This document shows positions 54,457 through 63,524 of a DNA stretch of 64,000 nucleotides, piece by piece; position 1 is the stretch's first letter, and the number at the start of each line of letters is the position of its first letter. The notes beneath the pieces were generated by a model, which saw only the letters and a program-made list of their open reading frames with translations, had not been told where the DNA came from and did not search any database. The position numbers were made by a program, and so were the translations under genes. This stretch comes from JANQHS01 sp965227315. GTDB lineage: Bacteria > Bacteroidota > Bacteroidia > Cytophagales > CCMP332. The stretch spans positions 1,054,001-1,118,000 of the forward strand of contig OZ245737.1 in the NCBI GenBank assembly GCA_965227315.1. The letters run 5' to 3'.

Positions 54457-54721
54457 GACTTAATGTGCTTACTCCTGGCAGGTGACTGTGCTTTTTCACC
54501 TACAATAACAAAACTAGATAGAAAAATGGAAAATCATACCACTTTTTACCACTTTTTACCACTTTTTGTAGAAAATCGATACTTGACGCGATTGTGGGTG
54601 GATTCCTCCCGATCCTAAGGCTTTTTACAAACCCTGCTTTTCAGGCAAAAAGTACCATTTCATTACTCAGGGCTAGAATCCCGGCATAAAGGCCCAGAAG
54701 AAAGTAGTGAGCTTCGTAATT
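54457..54721. other. Upstream region of the division operon
   Basis: Apart from the mraZ promoter and operator, there is only short non-coding sequence between mraZ and the T9SS gene remnant. No RNA gene or terminator was seen. Confidence 0.5.
54509..54567 (-). promoter_or_regulatory. Promoter of the division operon with three MraZ boxes
   Basis: On the minus strand GTGGT repeats three times with a strict 10-base period (each copy GTGGT then TAAAA/AAAAA spacer) at 54567-54538, as described for MraZ operators. Downstream, TAGTTTTG (54516-54509) fits the TAnnTTTG -7 element, and the boxes cover the -33 region. Binding there would block or modulate the promoter. Start codon of mraZ is about 50 bases further on. 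Confidence 0.7.
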
Positions 54722-55187
54722 TGGTCTGATCACAGTTGATACCTCCCTCGATGGTCAAAATCTAACAGCACTTGCTCAAAATGCCGGTTTCCAATGGCTA
54801 AGAATGGATTCAAACGGTGTTTTTCATATTATGCCGGGAGATACCAACGCCACCCTCTTTCCGAATAACAGCGGAACCTATGCCGTGCGGATCACGCAAT
54901 TCGGTTGTGTTGACACAAGCAGGGCAGTTACCATAACGGTTCTGGATGCCTTGAATGATGGGGTCATTCTTGATGTGAATGTTTTTCCCAATCCTTCTTC
55001 CGGTGATTTCAAAATACAGACCATGGGCATGTTTCATTACAGGCTCCTTAATACCAGTGGAAGGATCTTGGAAAAGAAAAAGGCTGAGGACCACATTATC
55101 GTTTGCGAAGAGCTTGAACCCGGTATCCACTTTCTTCAGATCTGGAATGAGAAAGGGCGGGCCGATCTCAAAATGATCAAAGAATAA
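54722..55187 (+). pseudogene. C-terminal remnant of a T9SS type-A cargo gene
   Basis: An in-frame TAA sits at about 54719. After it the frame reads, without any start codon until ATG 54804, an Ig-like domain (TVDTSLDGQNLTALAQNAGF, then FQWLRMD and PGDTNATLFPNNSGTYAV). It ends with a type-A sorting domain (VNVFPNPSSGDFKI, MIKE). It lacks a signal peptide and the N-terminal bulk of such proteins. It is best read as the surviving 3' end of a deleted cargo gene. Production of a 127-residue cytosolic protein from ATG 54804 is possible but would be without use. Confidence 0.65.
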
Positions 55188-55268
55188 AAAACCTTTTACC
55201 ATGTATTCTATTGGCTTTTAGTTTTCAGGAAAACCCTAAATTGGGTACCCTAAAAACCAAGCCTGATC

Positions 55269-56927
55269 ATGAAGACAGACATTGAGATCTCAAGGGAGTC
55301 TACCCTAAAACCCATACAGGAAATCGGAGCCGAAATCGGCATCGCTGCTGATGATCTAAACCCTTATGGAAAATATAAAGCCAAGATCCCCAGCACCCTG
55401 GCCGGTGAAGAAAAGGGTAAGCTGATCCTGGTGACGGCTATCTCCCCTACCAAGGCCGGAATTGGAAAAACAACCACATCAGTGGGTCTGGGGCTTGGAA
55501 TGAAAAAAATTGGGAAGAATGCAGTGGTAGCATTGCGTGAACCTTCACTGGGTCCATGTTTTGGGATGAAAGGGGGCGCCGCCGGGGGTGGCCATGCGCA
55601 GGTACTCCCCATGGAGGACATCAACCTGCATTTTACAGGAGACTTTCATGCGATCACCTCAGCAAACAACACCCTGGCCGCCCTACTGGATAATTATGTG
55701 TTCCAACTGAGAAAGGAAAAAAATCCACTCAGGGACATCCTCTGGAAAAGGGTGCTCGACGTGAATGACCGTTCGCTCAGAAATATGATCAGCGGCCTTG
55801 GCGGCAATGTTGACGGCATCCCAAGACAGGCAGGGTTCGATATTACTCCAGCCTCCGAGATCATGGCGATCTTTTGCCTCGCAAAAGATCTTGACGACCT
55901 CAGGAACAGGCTTGACAATATTCTATTGGGTATAGGGCATGACAACCAACCTTTTTATGTCAGGGATCTCGGAGTCGGCGGCGCCCTGGTGGTTCTGCTT
56001 AAAGAAGCCTTTGACCCCAACCTCGTACAGACTACGGAAAACACCCCGTCCATTATTCATGGGGGACCTTTTGCCAATATCGCTCATGGCTGCAACTCTT
56101 TGATCGCTACAAAAATGGCCCTCTCGCATGCCGATTACGTGATCACTGAGGCCGGATTCGGAGCGGATCTCGGAGCGGAAAAATTCCTCAATATCAAGTG
56201 CCGGGCCGGAAACCTGAGCCCGAAAGCAACCGTGTTGGTCGCCACGAGCCAGGCCTTGAAACTGCATGGTGGTGTGGATGAAGACAAGGTGAAGGAACCT
56301 AACATGGAAGGCTTGAAAAAAGGTCTTGAAAACATGGAAAGGCATGTTTTAAACCTTCAGGGCTTTGGACAGAACGTCATCATAGGTTTCAATCAGTACG
56401 GCTTCGACACGGAGGAAGAAATGAACTACCTGCGTGAGTGGTCATCGGAAAAAGGTGTTCGCTTTGCCATCAATAATTCATTTACACAGGGCGGTGATGG
56501 TGCTATTGAACTGGCCAAGGAAGTCGTAGATGTGGTGGATAATGATCCTTCCGGACCACTTCAGCACACTTATGAACTCGATGATCCCATACCGGTGAAA
56601 ATTGAGAAGGTCGTCAAAAACATATACGGCGGTGATGGGGTAACCTTTTCAAAGCAGGCCAATCTGATCATGCGAAGGGCTGAGAGACTTGGACTTTCCA
56701 ACCTGCCTGTTTGCATTGCAAAAACCCAGTATTCATTCAGTGAAGATGCCAAGGCGGTAGGTGCTGCCAAAGGATTCAACATTCATATCAGAGATATTGT
56801 GATCAACTCAGGAGCAGGCTTCCTGGTCGCCATAGCGGGCGACATCATGAGGATGCCAGGCCTGCCCAAAGTACCTCAAGCAAACCATATCGACCTGGTC
56901 GATGGTTATATAGAGGGACTGAGTTAA
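55269..56927 (+). CDS. fhs: Formate--tetrahydrofolate ligase
   Basis: A 552-residue cytosolic enzyme: ATP loop AISPTKAGIGKTTTSVGLG (about residues 55-73), REPSLGPCFGMKGGAAGGG, the family signature region, NLHFTGDFHAI, and the C-terminal PGLPKVPQANHIDL. It joins formate to tetrahydrofolate, feeding one-carbon units into purine and serine metabolism. Length is normal. The TPR gene begins two bases after its stop, so both are probably translated from one message. Confidence 0.97.
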   Translation: MKTDIEISRESTLKPIQEIGAEIGIAADDLNPYGKYKAKIPSTLAGEEKGKLILVTAISPTKAGIGKTTTSVGLGLGMKKIGKNAVVALREPSLGPCFGMKGGAAGGGHAQVLPMEDINLHFTGDFHAITSANNTLAALLDNYVFQLRKEKNPLRDILWKRVLDVNDRSLRNMISGLGGNVDGIPRQAGFDITPASEIMAIFCLAKDLDDLRNRLDNILLGIGHDNQPFYVRDLGVGGALVVLLKEAFDPNLVQTTENTPSIIHGGPFANIAHGCNSLIATKMALSHADYVITEAGFGADLGAEKFLNIKCRAGNLSPKATVLVATSQALKLHGGVDEDKVKEPNMEGLKKGLENMERHVLNLQGFGQNVIIGFNQYGFDTEEEMNYLREWSSEKGVRFAINNSFTQGGDGAIELAKEVVDVVDNDPSGPLQHTYELDDPIPVKIEKVVKNIYGGDGVTFSKQANLIMRRAERLGLSNLPVCIAKTQYSFSEDAKAVGAAKGFNIHIRDIVINSGAGFLVAIAGDIMRMPGLPKVPQANHIDLVDGYIEGLS

Positions 56928-56929
56928 TT

Positions 56930-57625
56930 ATGGATCACATAGCACAGGGAAATAAACACCTCGATGACAATAATCCTTCGGAGGCACTGGAGGTCTTTGA
57001 CCTTCTTTTAAAGGAGAATTCCAATAGTGTTGAGGCCTATCTTGGGAAAGGTATCGCTTTAAGAAGGCTTGAAAGGCGTGAGGAAAGCCACAAAGTATTT
57101 GATCAGGCATTGGAAGCCTTTCCAGAAAATGCCGAGATCCTGGGAGAAAAGGGCGTAACATTTTTCCAGGAGAACCAGCTTGAGGACGCCCTGGCATTCT
57201 TCGTAAAGGCGGTAAAGTCGGAACCCGAAAATGCCTTCAGGTATTCAAGTCTTGCCTTCGCCCAGGCCAAAGCCGGTTTTCTTTTTGAGGCAATGGATAA
57301 TTATGAAAGATCCATTGAGCTTGATCCGGAAAATGAAATTACACACAACAATCTGGGCCTGCTAAAAGAACAGATCGGATGGAACAAGGATGCACAGGTG
57401 CATTTTAAGAAATCCGATGATCTTATCGGCAGAACTACTCCGGAAGCGAAGCCCAAACCATCTCAAAAAAGCAGGCCAGGTGAGCCGGAAACTTCAAAAA
57501 AGGTCGGAGACAAAAAAAAGGAAAGTGTTCTAGGCATATTTTCCAGTTTATTCACCTCGGGAGAAGAAAGGAGAAGCTTTTTTAGATTTTGGAAAGAAAA
57601 ACTCAGCGGCCCGGAGGATAAGTGA
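56930..57625 (+). CDS. TPR-repeat protein
   Basis: A 231-residue protein with four to five tetratricopeptide repeats (residues ~1-155; units such as AYLGKGIALRRLERREESHKVFDQAL and ITHNNLGLLKEQIGW). A basic, proline/serine-rich linker follows (about 160-200), then a short C-terminal amphipathic stretch. No signal peptide or membrane segment. It follows fhs with two bases spacing. Its last 23 bases overlap the end of the rhomboid gene on the other strand. Binding partner unknown. Confidence 0.85.
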   Translation: MDHIAQGNKHLDDNNPSEALEVFDLLLKENSNSVEAYLGKGIALRRLERREESHKVFDQALEAFPENAEILGEKGVTFFQENQLEDALAFFVKAVKSEPENAFRYSSLAFAQAKAGFLFEAMDNYERSIELDPENEITHNNLGLLKEQIGWNKDAQVHFKKSDDLIGRTTPEAKPKPSQKSRPGEPETSKKVGDKKKESVLGIFSSLFTSGEERRSFFRFWKEKLSGPEDK

Positions 57626-58247
57626 ATTCCCCATCCGAATTATAAACCTCCTCTTCAACGTCTTCATCTTCAAAGGGGTCAGCCGGTTTATCATCAACAT
57701 CTTTCAGAAGGAAGGCAAATAATAATCCCGTGACAGAACCCGCAAGATGGCTTTCCCAACTGATCCTTGGGTCACCGGGAAAGAGCCCGGCTATAAGTCC
57801 GCTATAAAGAAACAATACAAGGAAGGACAAGGCCAGTGAGCGATTGTCTTTTCTGAATAGACCCATAAAAAACAAAAAGGTCAGAAAACCATAATTCAAT
57901 CCGCTAGCCCCGATGTGAAATGAGGCACGACCGAAGACCCAAACCAGAATTCCCGTCAGAAAATATATCCCAAGAAAAGCATTCCTTCCGGCCTTTGGAT
58001 AAAACAAAAAGATCGCGCTTGTGGATATGAAAAAAGGAAGGGAATTGTTGAAAAGGTGTTTCCAACTCCCATGGATCAAGGGTGAAAACAATATCCCCTT
58101 TAATCCATCCATGGTCCGAGGCATAATCCCGAAAATGGCAAAATCAACTCCCGATTTTTCCTCATAGAGCTTTACCCATGCCATACAGACCAATAGCAGA
58201 AGGGTGACTCCAATGGTTTTTATAAAATATCTTCTTTCGGTTTCCAA
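57603..58247 (-). CDS. Rhomboid-family intramembrane serine protease
   Basis: A 214-residue membrane protein with about six segments. Catalytic serine lies in GASGLNYG (about residue 115), catalytic histidine in SWESHLAGS (about residue 168); SPLIHGSWKHLFNN is the family's second-segment motif. A very acidic C-terminal tail (DPFEDEDVEEEV) is cytosolic. It cleaves membrane proteins within the bilayer; substrate unknown. The HDAC-like gene ends five bases upstream, and the 3' end overlaps the TPR gene. Confidence 0.93.
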   Translation of the reverse strand: METERRYFIKTIGVTLLLLVCMAWVKLYEEKSGVDFAIFGIMPRTMDGLKGILFSPLIHGSWKHLFNNSLPFFISTSAIFLFYPKAGRNAFLGIYFLTGILVWVFGRASFHIGASGLNYGFLTFLFFMGLFRKDNRSLALSFLVLFLYSGLIAGLFPGDPRISWESHLAGSVTGLLFAFLLKDVDDKPADPFEDEDVEEEVYNSDGEFTYPPGR

Positions 58248-58252
58248 TGCTG

Positions 58253-59161
58253 CTATTCCTCAAAAAAGATCTCTTGTGCAGTTCTGAAGGTATTGCAATG
58301 AGCTTCCACAATGATATTGATATCCTTGGAGTATCCTCCACCCATACTTGACACCACAGGTATGCCATGGTGGTACGCACTTTCAAGAACTATCCTGTCT
58401 CTGATCGCGCAGCCTTGCATGGTCACGGCCATTTTTCCCAATTGATCCGTTTCCAAAATATCAACACCACATTGGTAAAACATAAATTCAGGTTTTTCTG
58501 AGTCAATGACCTCATGAAGATTTTCCTCCAGAATGTGGAGATATTCCTTATCCCCAGTTCCATCATTCAATTCGATATCCAGGTCAGAATCCTCCTTGTG
58601 AAAAGGATAATTGTTCTTGCCATGAATACTAAAGGTGAATACCCGATCATCATTTTCGAAGATCTTTGCTGTACCATTACCCTGGTGAACATCCAGATCT
58701 ACGATCAGTATCTTACCAATTCCTTTATTATCGATTAGGAACTGTGCAGCCAGGGCCTGATCATTCAGAAGACAAAATCCCTCGGCCCGGTCTCTATATG
58801 CGTGGTGCGTTCCACCGGCCACATTCATGGCACACCCAAATTCAAGGGCATAATTGGCAGCCTCCACGGTTCCCATCATGATGGTCCTTTCCCTTAGAAC
58901 CAATTGTTGACTCAAAGGAAATCCACTTGCCCTTTCTTCCTTTCTTGAGAGATCCAGGTTTTTTAATCTATCCCAGTAGTCCCGTTCATGCACCTTAAGG
59001 ATCATTTCTTCTGGGATAGGTTCAGGCTCAAAGAGGTTTGCGCGTTCGATCGTCTCCTCATAAATCAGTTGCTCCGGTATCAGATCATAGATCCTCATTG
59101 GAAATCGATGCTCATCCGGTAGAGAATGACAATATATCGGAGCCCAGGCGATCTTCAGCAT
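58253..59161 (-). CDS. Histone deacetylase-like amidohydrolase
   Basis: A 302-residue zinc hydrolase: GGTHHAYRDRAEGFCLLND with H119-H120, DLDVHQGNGT with zinc ligands D155 and H159 and D157 partner, a further CGVDILETD aspartate near residue 243, and a MGGGYS tyrosine loop. Bacterial members remove acetyl groups from polyamines, acetoin-like or other small amides. The target here is unknown. It sits between the thioredoxin-like and rhomboid genes with five- to seven-base gaps. Confidence 0.93.
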   Translation of the reverse strand: MLKIAWAPIYCHSLPDEHRFPMRIYDLIPEQLIYEETIERANLFEPEPIPEEMILKVHERDYWDRLKNLDLSRKEERASGFPLSQQLVLRERTIMMGTVEAANYALEFGCAMNVAGGTHHAYRDRAEGFCLLNDQALAAQFLIDNKGIGKILIVDLDVHQGNGTAKIFENDDRVFTFSIHGKNNYPFHKEDSDLDIELNDGTGDKEYLHILEENLHEVIDSEKPEFMFYQCGVDILETDQLGKMAVTMQGCAIRDRIVLESAYHHGIPVVSSMGGGYSKDINIIVEAHCNTFRTAQEIFFEE

Positions 59162-59168
59162 CGAACGA

Positions 59169-59726
59169 TCAGGCTTTCCACTTGATATTGCAACCTATAC
59201 TTGGTATCTGCGGTTCGGGATGGGGAAAACCATTGAGCAGATCATTTACTGCCCTGTCCAGATCTTCACCATTGACCTCAAACCCATTACCCGGCCTGGA
59301 AGGATCGAACTGCCCGCGGTAATAACAAAGATCATTTTGATCGAAAAGAAAAAGATCCGGGGTGCAGGCGGCAAGATACGCCCTGGCGACCTCCTGGCTT
59401 TCATCATATAGGTAGGGAAAACCAAATCCATGGGACTTTCCAAAGGCTCTCATGTGATCCGGTCCGTCCTGAGGATAGTTTTCAACATCATTCGAAGAGA
59501 TGGCTACAACACCCATACCCTTTGCCATCAACGAGTTGCTCATCTCCGAAAATCTTTCCACCATATGGAGCACATAGGGGCAATGATTACAGATAAACGC
59601 AACAAGGGTTCCCTTCTCCCCCTTGACCATATTAAAATCAACCAGCTCATCGTCGAGGGTATTCGGAAGAGAAAATGAGGGGGCCGGGGTTCCCAAGGCC
59701 ATCATATTGGAAGGAGTCGCTGCCAT
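59169..59726 (-). CDS. Thioredoxin-like AhpC/TSA family protein
   Basis: A 185-residue redoxin: GTPAPSFSLPNTLDD start and CNHCPYVLHMVERF with a CxxC pair at the expected catalytic place, then VAISSNDVENYPQDGPDHM, and TPDLFLFD. It lacks a signal peptide, so it is probably cytosolic. Such proteins act as peroxide- or thiol-linked reductases. It is the first gene of the three-gene minus-strand operon with the deacetylase-like and rhomboid genes. Confidence 0.9.
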   Translation of the reverse strand: MAATPSNMMALGTPAPSFSLPNTLDDELVDFNMVKGEKGTLVAFICNHCPYVLHMVERFSEMSNSLMAKGMGVVAISSNDVENYPQDGPDHMRAFGKSHGFGFPYLYDESQEVARAYLAACTPDLFLFDQNDLCYYRGQFDPSRPGNGFEVNGEDLDRAVNDLLNGFPHPEPQIPSIGCNIKWKA

Positions 59727-59901
59727 AGTTTTTATTTCGAAATATACGCGCTATTAGTGTACAATAAATGATCTTCAAATGTTCATTTTCGCACACATTT
59801 TTTTGAAAAAAATACTATAAATCATTGATTTTCAACATTATAATTGAAATGGCACATGGATGGCATCATAGGAACCGAGGTCAAATTAAAACTGGAACAC
59901 T

Positions 59902-60261
59902 ATGAAAACTTTAAGATCATTTTCAATCCTTTTAACAGCAATAATTATTGGAACCGGAACAGCGTACGCAGGAAGCAGTCTTTCTGAAGAAGCTGAAGCG
60001 GCAGTCAACAAGGTCGGAATCGTTTCCAACTCTGCACAGGACAGGGTAGTTGTGGTATTTGAAAACAATGCGGAATTGCCATTCACGGTCGCCATTCATG
60101 ATGCGGAAGGAAATACCCTACATTCTGAAACCGTTTCTCACTCCGGTGTATTCAATAAAAGATACGATCTGGGAGAACTTGAGAATGGAGAATATACCGT
60201 CACGGTTGCCAACAAATCTTTTGGGATCGAATCTTCAGAAAAGGTCTATAAGAATCAATAG
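59902..60261 (+). CDS. Small secreted beta-sandwich protein
   Basis: A 119-residue protein: signal peptide (residues 1-23, ending GTAYA), then a domain like the T9SS-tail or DUF3244-like fold (VVVVFENNAELPFTVAIHDAEGNTLHSETV, RYDLGELENGEYTVTVAN). Despite this resemblance it is a whole small protein, not a cargo tail: it lacks the sorting motif's end. A strong terminator follows. Function unknown. Confidence 0.78.
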   Translation: MKTLRSFSILLTAIIIGTGTAYAGSSLSEEAEAAVNKVGIVSNSAQDRVVVVFENNAELPFTVAIHDAEGNTLHSETVSHSGVFNKRYDLGELENGEYTVTVANKSFGIESSEKVYKNQ

Positions 60262-60285
60262 ACCAAAACCACAGAAACATAGTCG

Positions 60286-60312
60286 AACCCCCGCACAGCA
60301 CGGGGGTTTGTC
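60286..60312 (+). terminator. Intrinsic terminator after the 59902 gene
   Basis: AACCCCCG (60286-60293) pairs with CGGGGGTT (60301-60308), followed by TTG. Eight perfect pairs. Confidence 0.75.
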
Positions 60313-60456
60313 ATTTTAGCGACAAAGAACAATTAATGTCCAAGCCAACAAACCATTTGGCAGAGATGTTGTTTAGATAATACAAGTTGCATAGAGCAGC
60401 TGAAAATATTAAAGATTCACAGTAGTGAGGTAAGGTAGAATTTCTCAAACGGTTAG

Positions 60457-60488
60457 AAAACGGTCGTACATTGTATGACCGTTTTTTT
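60457..60488. terminator. Terminator hairpin at the end of the 60487 operon
   Basis: AAAACGGTC (60457-60465) pairs perfectly with GACCGTTTT (60477-60485) and is followed by a T run on plus and preceded by an A run on minus. It overlaps the last bases of the 60487 gene and can end transcription from both sides. Confidence 0.65.
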
Positions 60489-61128
60489 ATTTCATCTGTT
60501 CGGGATGCCTGTCCGAATACATTTTGATATACTTCCCGTAATTCTCTTTACGATTCTTCTCAGCCTTGTACTCAGCCAATAACTCAGGATCATCCTCCAG
60601 GATCGATCGCATCAATTTATCCTCCAACCTGAATATTCTGCCATTGTTAATATTGATGATATAGGGAATTTGCTTCTGCCGTTTGATGGTTGGGCTACCC
60701 GTAAGCAATCCTCCGGCATCAATAGAATAGATCAGGTGATCTTCATAGTAGCAGTACCTGCCCACTGAAATGATTTTGGTGTAATAGGACGGAACAATGG
60801 TATCCCCCTCTTCCAACTTATAAATATCCTTACCAGTCGAAAAACCCCAAATACCATGGGTAATGGTATCCCTTTTTCCCATGGAATCAACCTGATAAAG
60901 AAAATTTGGAAGAGCTCCTCTGGCAACCTGTTTATCCGACGTTTTTAAAAAATGAAACTCATTGGTATTACTCGGAGAATTTCTCTTGAATTCGCGAAAA
61001 CTCAGATAGATGCCTTTTCGAATGGAATCGGTTTCAACAATATGGTTTTTGATCTCTTTTTCTTGAGAATGTGCTGTAATAGATAGAATAAAAACTGCGC
61101 TCAGAAGTAAAAGGCTAAATCTCATCAT
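60487..61128 (-). CDS. Secreted protein of unknown function
   Basis: A 213-residue protein with a signal peptide (residues 1-22, ending TAHSQ) and a charged mature part, with a tyrosine/glycine-rich core and a basic, lysine-rich C-terminal helix (AEYKAEKNRKENYGKYIKMY). Family not recognised. Its ATG lies 14 bases inside the end of the cytochrome c-monooxygenase-like gene, so it is probably translated from the same message. Confidence 0.75.
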   Translation of the reverse strand: MMRFSLLLLSAVFILSITAHSQEKEIKNHIVETDSIRKGIYLSFREFKRNSPSNTNEFHFLKTSDKQVARGALPNFLYQVDSMGKRDTITHGIWGFSTGKDIYKLEEGDTIVPSYYTKIISVGRYCYYEDHLIYSIDAGGLLTGSPTIKRQKQIPYIININNGRIFRLEDKLMRSILEDDPELLAEYKAEKNRKENYGKYIKMYSDRHPEQMK

Positions 61129-62515
61129 TCAAATTTACTTGGTCCAGGGAAATGTTCTCATCCCCCTCTTCATAAGGAAGGTAGGAAAAGATCAACTGAA
61201 ACATCTCATCAGTGGTCTTCATACTGTGATCCGGCTCAATAACCGTTTGAGGAGGAAAATAAGGGTTCAGTGGGTTGTCTTCGGTATTATCATAAACCCC
61301 TTCAGCCACAATCCACGCGCCCTGTGGGATCTTGACCATCTGTTCGAATGTATAATAAAATTGCCAGCGAAAATCCCACTTTGGGATCCAAACCAATGGA
61401 ATGGTGTCCTTTTGAAGGGTGACAGCATAGGCCTTGAAGCTCTTACCCAATAGGTGCATATGAGGATTTACAGCAAGCAGGGAAATATCCTGCGGCACCT
61501 GATAACGGGTATAAAACTTCATCACGGTATCAGGAGGAATGACAAGGGGCGGCTCCACGGGTGATATCCCCAAGGTGCCCATTTGGGTTTCCCTGACCAG
61601 CCTCTTTGGCTTCTTTTTAGCATAAAAAATATTGATCCTTGAAAGATCAAATGTATCAATGGGGGAAGGACCAAAGTGCATATCCTGCATCAGGAATAAT
61701 GCCTTCTTACTGATTCGGTAGCCACCAATGCCCTCCGGAAAAACCACAGGGCTGAATCCCGGAAGATAGGAACAAACCAATAAATTGATTTTCGGATTGG
61801 ACCCATCAGGGTAAGGGATGTCCATCTCCAAATACGCATCCTGCTCGCCCAGAGAATCAGGGAATACCGCATATTTTCCCCCATCCAGGTTGGTTTTCCT
61901 GCTCGGGTCATAATTCACCAGATGACCATTCATATGATGGGCAAGGGCCCTGTTTCCGGGCACATATTCCATGACCCGAATGAAAGTATCCTTGGGAAGC
62001 TCAATAGGAATTTTAATGAACATGAAATGGTCGGTATTGTTCCCCATGATCCTGACGGTATCCCGCATCCAGATAGTGGTATCAGGCTCACCCAACATGC
62101 TTCCAACCGGAAACTGCGGAAGTTCGGGAGTCAGCGCAGGATCTCCCTCGGGAGCACCCTGTTCGATCCATTTGAGCAGGGTATTCTTTTCTGCCTCTTG
62201 CAAATAGCGCTCTCCCACATAATGTCGGTAATTCGGATCTGCCGGCCAGGGTGGCATGATATTGTTTCTGACCACATATTCAATGGTTTCAGTCCTTTTG
62301 GCCACATCCCGGTAACTTGTCAATTCAAAAGGTCCGGCCTCCCCGGTTCTGTGGCATGGGACACAATTTGCAAATACAATCGGGGCGATATGCTCCGAAA
62401 AGGTGGGCTGATCCGGTATCTCCGTTCCAGGCACATCTGTATCAACCTTGTTTTCGGATTTCTTTTCGGAACAGGACAGTCCAAAAAAGACGATAAGAAT
62501 TGGGATGAATCTCAT
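61115..62515 (-). CDS. Lipoprotein with cytochrome c and copper monooxygenase-like domain
   Basis: A 466-residue lipoprotein (lipobox GLSC, cysteine 15). Residues ~38-135 are a cytochrome c domain: C51-VP-C54-H55 binds heme, and a methionine of NIMPPWP is a likely axial ligand. The remaining part resembles copper type II ascorbate-dependent monooxygenases (PHM-like), with LAHHMNGH and NPHMHLLG histidine motifs. It could oxidise small substrates in the periplasm, with electrons passed through the heme, but the substrate is unknown. The redoxin gene lies 13 bases upstream. Confidence 0.85.
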   Translation of the reverse strand: MRFIPILIVFFGLSCSEKKSENKVDTDVPGTEIPDQPTFSEHIAPIVFANCVPCHRTGEAGPFELTSYRDVAKRTETIEYVVRNNIMPPWPADPNYRHYVGERYLQEAEKNTLLKWIEQGAPEGDPALTPELPQFPVGSMLGEPDTTIWMRDTVRIMGNNTDHFMFIKIPIELPKDTFIRVMEYVPGNRALAHHMNGHLVNYDPSRKTNLDGGKYAVFPDSLGEQDAYLEMDIPYPDGSNPKINLLVCSYLPGFSPVVFPEGIGGYRISKKALFLMQDMHFGPSPIDTFDLSRINIFYAKKKPKRLVRETQMGTLGISPVEPPLVIPPDTVMKFYTRYQVPQDISLLAVNPHMHLLGKSFKAYAVTLQKDTIPLVWIPKWDFRWQFYYTFEQMVKIPQGAWIVAEGVYDNTEDNPLNPYFPPQTVIEPDHSMKTTDEMFQLIFSYLPYEEGDENISLDQVNLNDEI

Positions 62516-62528
62516 TGCTTGTTGTTCG

Positions 62529-63107
62529 CTATTGTATGAAACATCCTACCGCTTCGGTTTTTGTCGGTTCTATGCCTGTTCCCTCCAAAGCATTGTCCAG
62601 CGCATCCCGGAGATAATATTCGGTGATATCGTTCCTTTTGGTCCCCAGATCAATCGCCCAATTATCAAATGCACCTTGGTACAACACTGTTCCCTGCCTG
62701 CTCAAAACATATACCTCCGGGGTAATGGTCGCCCCCAGGAATTCTGTCAGCGCGAAATCGCCGTCGATAAAGGTTGGGAATTCCAACTCAAAGCGAATCA
62801 GATACTTCCTGATCTCCCTTGGACTGTATTCCCTTCCCGGAAAAATGCCATAAAATTTGACATCGTTTCCCGAATATCTCTTGCTGAATTTTTTCATGGT
62901 CACAGTATAGTTCTGGCAGAGCGGACATTCCGGGGATAAAAAATAGATCACTGAGAGTTCGTTATTCCTGAGTGAATCAAGGGTCACGACCACCTCGTCC
63001 ATGTTCTCAACTTCTATATCGAATATTCCCCGCCTGTTTGCATCACAGGAGAAAACCAGGGGCAATAAGATTATGGCAGTAAATACCGGTTTTAAAAGAG
63101 TACTCAT
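62529..63107 (-). CDS. Redoxin-domain lipoprotein
   Basis: A 192-residue lipoprotein (lipobox VFSC, cysteine 21). The redoxin domain has CPLC in SPECPLCQNY (a CxxC pair near residue 63), and the TITPEVYVLS cis-proline-like segment. It is probably a thiol-disulfide protein in the periplasm. Being first in an operon with a cytochrome c-monooxygenase-like lipoprotein, it may assist copper or heme-site assembly, like SCO proteins; that is inference. In some bacteria these two modules are encoded together. Confidence 0.86.
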   Translation of the reverse strand: MSTLLKPVFTAIILLPLVFSCDANRRGIFDIEVENMDEVVVTLDSLRNNELSVIYFLSPECPLCQNYTVTMKKFSKRYSGNDVKFYGIFPGREYSPREIRKYLIRFELEFPTFIDGDFALTEFLGATITPEVYVLSRQGTVLYQGAFDNWAIDLGTKRNDITEYYLRDALDNALEGTGIEPTKTEAVGCFIQ

Positions 63108-63524
63108 GAGGGTCTTAGACTTTCCAAAAGTAGATCATTGATATGAAGAATTGGAATGAGAAAAATCATAATAAAAGGTCGAATCGGCATTTTCTCAGTG
63201 CTAGATCCGGAGTAGAATATGGATGAATAGGCTGCCGTGTATATTCCTTTGTTCCTTAAAAAATCTATCTTTCTTCCCCATAATTAGTCCTTTCCAAGAT
63301 GGAAACACTGAGATTTTCTACTATTTCAGAGGCCAGAACCATGTTTTTTACATCATTATTACTGCGCATTGCCCTAAACTCCTCCTCCAAAAAAGGAAAA
63401 GATCATTTTAAGAATGGGACCTGAATTCGATGCTTATTTTCACATTGAAAAGTCGCCGGAAGGCATTCAAAAAAGGAGAGTTCAATTCTTCCTGTTAAAA
63501 GAATAACTTTAAAAACATCGATCT
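63108..63524. other. Intergenic region of about 420 bases
   Basis: AT-rich region between divergent genes. I see only short, low-quality frames (the longest about 60 codons), a possible minus-strand promoter for the redoxin gene, and no structure of note. Confidence 0.5.
63125..63132 (-). promoter_or_regulatory. Possible -7 box for the redoxin operon
   Basis: On the minus strand TACTTTTG fits TAnnTTTG, 18 bases upstream of the start codon at 63107. No TTTG was found at the right -33 distance, so support is weak. Confidence 0.3.

Noticed and set aside
63223..63411. A 62-codon frame in the intergenic region
   Set aside because: No start context, no promoter, and no recognisable composition or motif.
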